DNA of 10,142 bases from CAZNVB01 sp964651495. Lineage in GTDB: Bacteria; Acidobacteriota; Aminicenantia; Aminicenantales; UBA8522. The stretch lies in contig CAZYWP010000115.1 of the NCBI GenBank assembly GCA_964651495.1, positions 1-10,142 on the forward strand, written 5' to 3'. A program made the position numbers and the translations under genes. Under the pieces are notes generated by a model. That model did no database searches, was not told the DNA's origin, and saw only the letters and a program-made list of their open reading frames with translations. Positions 4,888 to 10,142 of this stretch are shown piece after piece; position 1 is the first letter of the stretch, and each line of letters begins with the position of its first letter.

Positions 4888-6900
4888 ATGAAATGCATCC
4901 CTATGGAATCTATCGGTCTTTGGCTCTCATTGATCGGCTTTTTTGCCCTAGAATCTCCTCTTTTTTCACAACCCATGGAGATTACGGTCTGTACAGTCAG
5001 CCATAAGGACGAGAATGCGGACCAGAAACTCGATCAGCTCAGGCAAATCGGTGTAACGAGCATCCAGACTTACATCTACTGGAATAAGGTCGAGAAAGAG
5101 CACGGCGTCATGGACTGGTCGGAGTATGACGCCGATGCGGCGCTGTTCAAGAAACACGGCCTCAAATGGGTGCCGTTTATCATCGCCGGGCCATGGTACG
5201 TGACGCCGGAATTTGTCCGCCGCGACCCGGAGATCGTCATGCTTCGCTGCCTGGAGCACGGCCGCGAGAGCGCCATCCCTTCCCTGTGGAATCCCCGGCT
5301 GCGTGATTATGTCCGGGAATATCTTCGAAAATTCGCCGAGCATTATTTACCCCAATACGTCCTGGAATCCATCAATTTAGGGATCACCGGCGACTACGGC
5401 GAGGCCATCTACTCGGTCATCGGCAACTGGCCGGGAGAATACCATTCCCACGGCGGCTTCTGGTGCGGGGATGCGCTCGCCGCGGCCGATTTCCGCCGGG
5501 CCCTGAAAGAGCTTTATGCCGGAGACATCGGGGCTTTGAACAGCGCCTGGAAGAGCCGCTATGGGTCGTTTGAGGAGTTGAAGCCTTTTCTGCCCGCCGA
5601 GGCGCCGTCAGCCCGCGCCCGCCTGGAACTTCTGCGCTGGTACCGGGATTCCATGACCAAGTACACCGAGTTCTGGCTGAGCACGGGGCGTGAGTTCTTC
5701 CCCGCCACCGAAATTTATCTCTGCACCGGCGGCGACATGGCGCCCGAACACGGGTCCGACTTCAGCGCCCAGGCGAAGATTGCCGCGAAATATGGCGCCG
5801 GCATCCGGATCACCAATGAGGCCAGCTCCTTTCCGCAGAACGTCTCCCTGACCAGGCTGGTCGGGTCGTCCTGCCGTTTCTATGGGGCGTACTTCGGCCA
5901 TGAGCCGGCTTCGGCGGTGACGCCTGTCGGAATGTTGGGCCGGCTCTTCAACGCCGTGAGCTCGGGCGCGAGGCAGCTTTTTCTTTACAACACACCCGAA
6001 CTGCTGGCCGAACAGGGAGGGAAACCCGCCATCGGAGACGGCGGGCTTTATCATCTCAAGTACAAAGACTGGCAGAAGGTTGCTGCGCCTGTCATTGACG
6101 TCGGCCTGCTCTATCCGACTTCCTCTTCCACGCATGCGTTCAATGATTACGGGACGTTCCGCGATCTGGCGGCCGAAATCCGCCGGGCCGTGGACTATGA
6201 TTTCGTCGATGAACGGATGGTGCAGGACGGCGCGCTGAAAAACATGCCCATCCTGATCATCATCGGAGCCGACATCCTGGAAGACCTCACGGTGCAGAAG
6301 ATCGCGTCCTGGGTTTCCGGCGGGGGAATGCTCTTCGTGCTGGGCAGCCGGCCGGCCGACTGGGACGGCCGGATGAAGGCATTTGATGACCTTGCCGGGC
6401 TGACGCCGGATTCCGATGAGATCCAGGGGATTACCGAGTTGGTCGTCGACTCGCCACAGCGGTTCTCCTCGATGGCCTCGCTTCCGGCCACGTTTATCGC
6501 CCGGGCTTTCACGGCGTTGACTTCAGATGCCGAACCGCTTCTGTCCATGCGCTACACGAACAAGGGGAAGGTGGCGTGGCGCCGGGATTTCGGCCGGGGC
6601 CGCGTCTATTCCTATTTCGGCCCGCTGGACCTGCGTCAGAGAGAAGAGAGCTGGATGGTTGCCCGCAACCTGCCTTTCCTCTTCTTTAAGGACGGTGTGC
6701 AGGACGCTGTCCGGGACGGTAAGCTCAAGAGGGCTCCCGCGAGCCTCAATTTTGACGTTCCAGGCGTCTATCTTGCGGAAACTCAGGACGGGTTAATGGC
6801 GCTGAATATGGGCGATGCCACAAAAAGGATCGAATACGCCGCCGGTGCCTTGGAAATCCCGGCCCGCAGTCTGGTCAAAGTGATCAAGCCATCCCAATGA
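4888..6900 (+). CDS. Exported glycoside hydrolase, GH42/GH14-like, with trimerisation-type domain
   Basis: This 670-residue protein is probably an exported exo-acting glycosidase; substrate unknown. Residues 1-28 form a signal peptide with hydrophobic core 8-23. The mature start resembles the first barrel strands of GH42 and GH14 enzymes: LRQIGVTSIQTYIYWNKVE (51-69), MDWSEYDADAALFKKHGLKWVPFIIAG (75-101). INLGITGDYGEAIYSV (162-177) carries E172, the likely acid/base, and recalls the GxxGE catalytic motif of beta-amylases. GIRITNEASSF (305-315) and FGHEPAS (336-342) offer E311 and E339 as candidates for the second carboxylate. Residues about 402-490 (IDVGLLYPTS, ILIIIGADIL, VSGGGMLFVLGSRP) look like the glutamine-amidotransferase-like trimerisation domain of GH42. 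The rest is a beta-rich C-terminal region. The ATG at 4888 has GAGAGGA seven bases upstream; a TTG at 4861 would spoil the signal peptide. It is convergent with hrpA. Confidence 0.8.
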   Translation: MKCIPMESIGLWLSLIGFFALESPLFSQPMEITVCTVSHKDENADQKLDQLRQIGVTSIQTYIYWNKVEKEHGVMDWSEYDADAALFKKHGLKWVPFIIAGPWYVTPEFVRRDPEIVMLRCLEHGRESAIPSLWNPRLRDYVREYLRKFAEHYLPQYVLESINLGITGDYGEAIYSVIGNWPGEYHSHGGFWCGDALAAADFRRALKELYAGDIGALNSAWKSRYGSFEELKPFLPAEAPSARARLELLRWYRDSMTKYTEFWLSTGREFFPATEIYLCTGGDMAPEHGSDFSAQAKIAAKYGAGIRITNEASSFPQNVSLTRLVGSSCRFYGAYFGHEPASAVTPVGMLGRLFNAVSSGARQLFLYNTPELLAEQGGKPAIGDGGLYHLKYKDWQKVAAPVIDVGLLYPTSSSTHAFNDYGTFRDLAAEIRRAVDYDFVDERMVQDGALKNMPILIIIGADILEDLTVQKIASWVSGGGMLFVLGSRPADWDGRMKAFDDLAGLTPDSDEIQGITELVVDSPQRFSSMASLPATFIARAFTALTSDAEPLLSMRYTNKGKVAWRRDFGRGRVYSYFGPLDLRQREESWMVARNLPFLFFKDGVQDAVRDGKLKRAPASLNFDVPGVYLAETQDGLMALNMGDATKRIEYAAGALEIPARSLVKVIKPSQ

Positions 6901-6924
6901 AGCGGGAGAATTATTTCCCCTTCA
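6898..6924. terminator. Bulged hairpin between convergent glycosidase and hrpA genes
   Basis: TGAAG (6898-6902) pairs with CTTCA (6920-6924) and GGGA (6904-6907) with TCCC (6916-6919), leaving C6903 as a bulge and an eight-base AT-rich loop. The stem begins in the glycosidase stop codon and ends 11 bases before the hrpA stop. A short T-rich stretch (AATTTTC) follows on the plus strand. The position between convergent genes supports a terminator; the short stem and weak T-tract limit confidence. Confidence 0.35.
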
Positions 6925-6935
6925 CCAATTTTCAA

Positions 6936-9900
6936 TCATTCCAGGCCTTCTATCTCTTTGAGCTTGACGGCTAGTCGCTTGGGGGATATCGGGAAAGCGG
7001 TCTTGACTTCCGGGGCAAAGAGCGAGACCTTGAACTCTTCGACCATCCAGCGGAATTCTTCGACGGCCAACTTACTTTCCTTCGGAGTCTCTGCCGTGAT
7101 GTCCTCCCTGAGCCGGAGCAAGGCTTCGGCGAAGGGCCGGACCTGCTCCATTTTTTTGCGGTACTTAGCCGGGTCGACCCTGCCCCTTTCCAGCCGAACC
7201 TGGAGGGCGACGAGATAGCGGGGGAGATGGGAGAGCCGGTCCAGGGAATAGACTTCCAGGAAGTTTCCGGGAACGATCGACTCGAGATCCTCCTTGGCCT
7301 CCTGGCACAGGGCCGCCAGCGCGCGACCGGGACCGACCGCCCTCTCGATCTCCCGCAGGGTCCGGCGCATCTTTTGATACGCTTCGAGGATCTTAAAAAC
7401 CGCTTCGCGCAGCGCATGGCTCTTCTCGAAGAGGGCCCGCATCGCCGCCTCCGCATAGGCCTCGAATTCCTCCCGGCTGCGGATGTTTTTTTGAAATATG
7501 TCGCGCTTGATATTTTCCAGCATGCCCTTCTCGAGCGCCGCCCGGCCGCCGAAAAAGAGGGCCGGCTTTTCATATTCTTCGAAGACCACAAGATAACGCC
7601 GCAGGAATTCGGTGTCCTTTGACAATTTCGCCGCCAGCAGCGCGGCGACGCCCCTGACATGCGCAGACAAGGCCTCCTCTTGAGTTTTAAAGAGCCTGAT
7701 GTTCACTCCCTTTTCCCCGGGCTCAAGCCCCGGATAGGCGGTCATGAACGGTCCGACCGGGACGCTCTCCGGGAGCGGCCCGAAATCCCATGACTCTAGG
7801 CCCTCTTTCTCCCATTCCCCCCGCGCCCGCTTCCAATCGGCGGATTGCTCGGGGACAAAAGATACCGCCCCGGCCCGCCGGAGCACCTCCAGGTTCCGGC
7901 TGGCGGCCAGCTCGCGGCCTTCCGGATCGATGACCGCCACCCTCATTTTCAGGTGACTCGGGACGTCGGTGACCGCCCATCTCGACGCCGGAATGTCAAC
8001 TTGGAATCTTTTCTTGACGAAACCGGCGAGCGTTTCGTAAAGAGAAGGATCTGTAAGCCGCATTTCCCTGACGATGATTTCGGCCGTCTCGGCAAAAGGC
8101 ATCAGCTGCTTCCGTTCCGCCTTGGGAAGCCCTTTGATCAAGGCGAGGATTTTCTCCCTGAACTGCCCCGGCACCCCCCATTCCAGGGCTTCCGAGGGGA
8201 TACCGGCGATCTGGCCGAAGGGAATTCGCAGGGTTGCACCGTCGTCCTCCTCGCCGGGCGAGAACTTGTAGGCGAGGGCAAAGCTCTTCTCTCCCAGGGT
8301 GAACTCGTCGGGGAATCCCTGAAGCTCCAGTTCGTCAGGATGGAGGAGAAGAAGGTCTTTTTCGCCCATCCTTAGGAATTCGTCGCCCCCGGCCTGCCGG
8401 ATGCGCTTTTCCAGGCCGCGCCTGTCATACACTCCGCCAAGGCGCCGGGAATAGAAATCGGCCATCGCGGCCTCACTCACCATGATATTCCGCCGCCTCA
8501 ACTTTTCCTCCATGGCCAGGACCCTCTTCTGCAGATCCAGGTTGTGGCGGAGGAAAAGAGGGGGGTCTTTGACCCGGCCTTCGACCAGGGCTTCGGCGAC
8601 AAAGATCTTGTGGGCTTCCTCCGGGTTCTTCGGCCCGTAAGCCACATCCCTGTCCGACACGATCTCCAGGCCGAAGAGCGTCACCCGCTCCTTGGCCCGC
8701 ACTTCGCCGCGGTCCGGATCCCAGCGGGGCTCTGAATAGCTGTACCGGCACTGGCCTCCGCCCAATTCCTCGAGCCAGGCGGGGTCGATTTTGGCCGCCG
8801 TTCGGGCGAACAGCCGGGATGTCCGGACGACCTCGGCCGCCGCGATCCAGGGCCGGGATTTATTAAATAGCACAGAGCCGGGAAAAATCATCACCTCGCG
8901 GCTCTTGGCGGCCTGGTACATGTTTTTTTCCTTGTGGGCGGCGATGTTGGAGAGGAACCCGCTGAGGATAGAGCGGTGGACGGCGGCGTAGAGCGCGGGC
9001 GTCATTTCGGCCCTCTCCGTCCGGCCGGGGCCGATGCCCCTCTCTTTCAGGATCGAGATGAGCTGGTTGTGGACGAACCCCCACTCTCTCATGCGGACAT
9101 AGGAGAGATAGTGTTCCTGGCAGAATTTTCTCTGCCCGCTCCTGGAGGTCGGTTCATCCGCCGGGCCGTGGAAGCGGTCCCAGATGTTGAGCAGGGTCAG
9201 GAAATCGGAATCCCGGTGGGCGAACGAGGACTGGGCCTGGTCGGCCAGGCCCGCTTTGTCCGGCGGCCGCTCCCTGGGGTCGCGGATGCTCAGGACGGAG
9301 GCGATGACCGCCATCTCCCGTAGGCAGCCTTCCTTCTCCGCCTCGAGGAGCATCCGGGAGATTTTCGGGTCGAGGGGGAGGACGGCCATCTGCCGTCCCA
9401 GAGGGGTGAGCTCGAACTCCCGGCCGCGCTCGCTGACGGCTCCGAGCTCGAGGAGGGTTTCGTAGCCGTCCTTGATGTTCTTCGGCTGCGGCCGGTCGAC
9501 GAACGGAAATTCGGCGGGATGCCCCAGGCCCAGATAGATCATCCGCAGGATGACTTCGGCCAGGTTCGAGCGGAGGATCTCGGGCGGCGTGAACCGGGGT
9601 CTCGATTCGTAGTCCTCCTGGGAGTAGAGCCGCAGGCAGAGGCCTTCCTGGACGCGGCCGCAGCGGCCTTTGCGCTGGTCGGCGCTGGCCTGGGAGATGG
9701 GGCTGATGGGCAGGCTGTTGATCCGCGTGCCGGGCTGGTACTGGGAGATGCGGGCCAGCCCCGTGTCGATGACGTACCTGATGCGGGGAATGGTGAGCGA
9801 GGTCTCGGCGACATTCGTGGCGACGACGATTTTCGGGCCGCCGACCGAATAGACACGGCCCTGCTGGGCGGCGGGGAGGCGGGCATAGAGGGGGAGGACG

Positions 9901-10142
9901 GTCAGGCCCGGATATCTCTTCCCTTCCAGCCGTTCGCAGGTTTCCAGGATGTCCTGTTCCGTCGGCATGAAGACCAGGATATCGCCGTGCCGCCTCCCGG
10001 ATTTGAGCGCATCCACCGCCCGGACGGCCAGGTCCACGTAATCCGAGTCGTCCGCGCGCTGAGAGAACGATTCCGGCGGCCTGTATTCCACCTCCACGGG
10101 ATACATGCGGCCGCCGACGTGGATGACCGGCGCCCCGCCGAA
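6936..10142 (-). CDS. hrpA: ATP-dependent RNA helicase HrpA (DEAH box), N-terminal part beyond window
   Basis: This is the C-terminal part of HrpA, a DEAH-box helicase that processes mRNA and rescues stalled or collided ribosomes in the cytoplasm. The frame stays open to the window edge, where FGGAPVIHVGGR precedes MYPVEVEYRPPE. About 1068 residues are visible of a protein usually near 1300, so the Walker A and DEAH motifs lie outside. Counting from the methionine at 10106: the second RecA domain has DILVFMPTEQDI (42-53), motif V VVATNVAETSLTIP (94-107) and motif VI QRKGRCGR (144-151). HA2-type ratchet and OB-fold regions follow to about 410. The remainder, about 470-1056, corresponds to the long DUF3418 C-terminal region of bacterial HrpA. 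This separates it from shorter HrpB and from eukaryotic DEAH proteins. The methionine at 10106 is internal and not the start. No frameshift is seen. The promoter is outside the window. Confidence 0.95.
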   Translation of the reverse strand, partial: FGGAPVIHVGGRMYPVEVEYRPPESFSQRADDSDYVDLAVRAVDALKSGRRHGDILVFMPTEQDILETCERLEGKRYPGLTVLPLYARLPAAQQGRVYSVGGPKIVVATNVAETSLTIPRIRYVIDTGLARISQYQPGTRINSLPISPISQASADQRKGRCGRVQEGLCLRLYSQEDYESRPRFTPPEILRSNLAEVILRMIYLGLGHPAEFPFVDRPQPKNIKDGYETLLELGAVSERGREFELTPLGRQMAVLPLDPKISRMLLEAEKEGCLREMAVIASVLSIRDPRERPPDKAGLADQAQSSFAHRDSDFLTLLNIWDRFHGPADEPTSRSGQRKFCQEHYLSYVRMREWGFVHNQLISILKERGIGPGRTERAEMTPALYAAVHRSILSGFLSNIAAHKEKNMYQAAKSREVMIFPGSVLFNKSRPWIAAAEVVRTSRLFARTAAKIDPAWLEELGGGQCRYSYSEPRWDPDRGEVRAKERVTLFGLEIVSDRDVAYGPKNPEEAHKIFVAEALVEGRVKDPPLFLRHNLDLQKRVLAMEEKLRRRNIMVSEAAMADFYSRRLGGVYDRRGLEKRIRQAGGDEFLRMGEKDLLLLHPDELELQGFPDEFTLGEKSFALAYKFSPGEEDDGATLRIPFGQIAGIPSEALEWGVPGQFREKILALIKGLPKAERKQLMPFAETAEIIVREMRLTDPSLYETLAGFVKKRFQVDIPASRWAVTDVPSHLKMRVAVIDPEGRELAASRNLEVLRRAGAVSFVPEQSADWKRARGEWEKEGLESWDFGPLPESVPVGPFMTAYPGLEPGEKGVNIRLFKTQEEALSAHVRGVAALLAAKLSKDTEFLRRYLVVFEEYEKPALFFGGRAALEKGMLENIKRDIFQKNIRSREEFEAYAEAAMRALFEKSHALREAVFKILEAYQKMRRTLREIERAVGPGRALAALCQEAKEDLESIVPGNFLEVYSLDRLSHLPRYLVALQVRLERGRVDPAKYRKKMEQVRPFAEALLRLREDITAETPKESKLAVEEFRWMVEEFKVSLFAPEVKTAFPISPKRLAVKLKEIEGLE

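Noticed and set aside
7231..10106. Several minus- and plus-strand frames within hrpA, including one of 229 residues
   Set aside because: All lie inside the continuous HrpA frame and have low-complexity Arg/Ser-rich translations typical of out-of-frame GC-rich sequence.

Overview
The window is bacterial chromosomal DNA with six complete protein-coding genes, one toxin-antitoxin pair among them, plus a seventh gene (hrpA) cut off by the right edge. It has Shine-Dalgarno-led genes, recognisable sigma70-type promoters, a bacterial HrpA helicase and two large secreted glycosidase-like proteins. This fits a free-living, polysaccharide-using heterotroph, possibly an uncultured Acidobacteriota/Aminicenantes-type lineage. 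That placement is a low-confidence inference; no rRNA or other marker is present.

Left part (1-1240): a short AT-rich leader carries three TATCGAT heptamers and an inverted repeat. It is followed by an exported TIM-barrel, glycosidase-like protein with a CxCxxC signature. Convergent to it on the minus strand are two genes: a PEBP (YbhB/YbcL) protein (2637-3221) and, 56 bases further along, a neutral-ceramidase-like metallohydrolase (1276-2580). These two may be cotranscribed.

Middle (3222-4265): a non-coding stretch of about 375 bases with palindromes leads into a FitA/FitB-like (VapBC-type) toxin-antitoxin operon. Its promoter is near consensus, and three AACCA direct repeats spaced exactly 11 bp apart cover the -10 and the predicted transcription start. 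This looks like the autorepression operator. A convergent DUF3795 cysteine-rich gene (4266-4745) follows, with its own good promoter.

Right part (4888-10142): an exported GH42/GH14-like glycoside hydrolase (TIM barrel plus a trimerisation-like Rossmann domain and a C-terminal beta domain) is convergent with hrpA. The start of hrpA, including the first RecA domain, lies beyond the window. A bulged hairpin sits between the two stops.

The genes look like a patchwork of single units and short operons rather than one pathway. The two exported glycosidase-like proteins are the only functional theme that recurs. Base composition varies strongly: the left glycosidase-like gene is AT-richer and the ceramidase-like gene very GC-rich. 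I see no convincing new multi-gene system. The best leads are the toxin-antitoxin operator, the nested starts of the PEBP gene and the poorly characterised TIM-barrel proteins.
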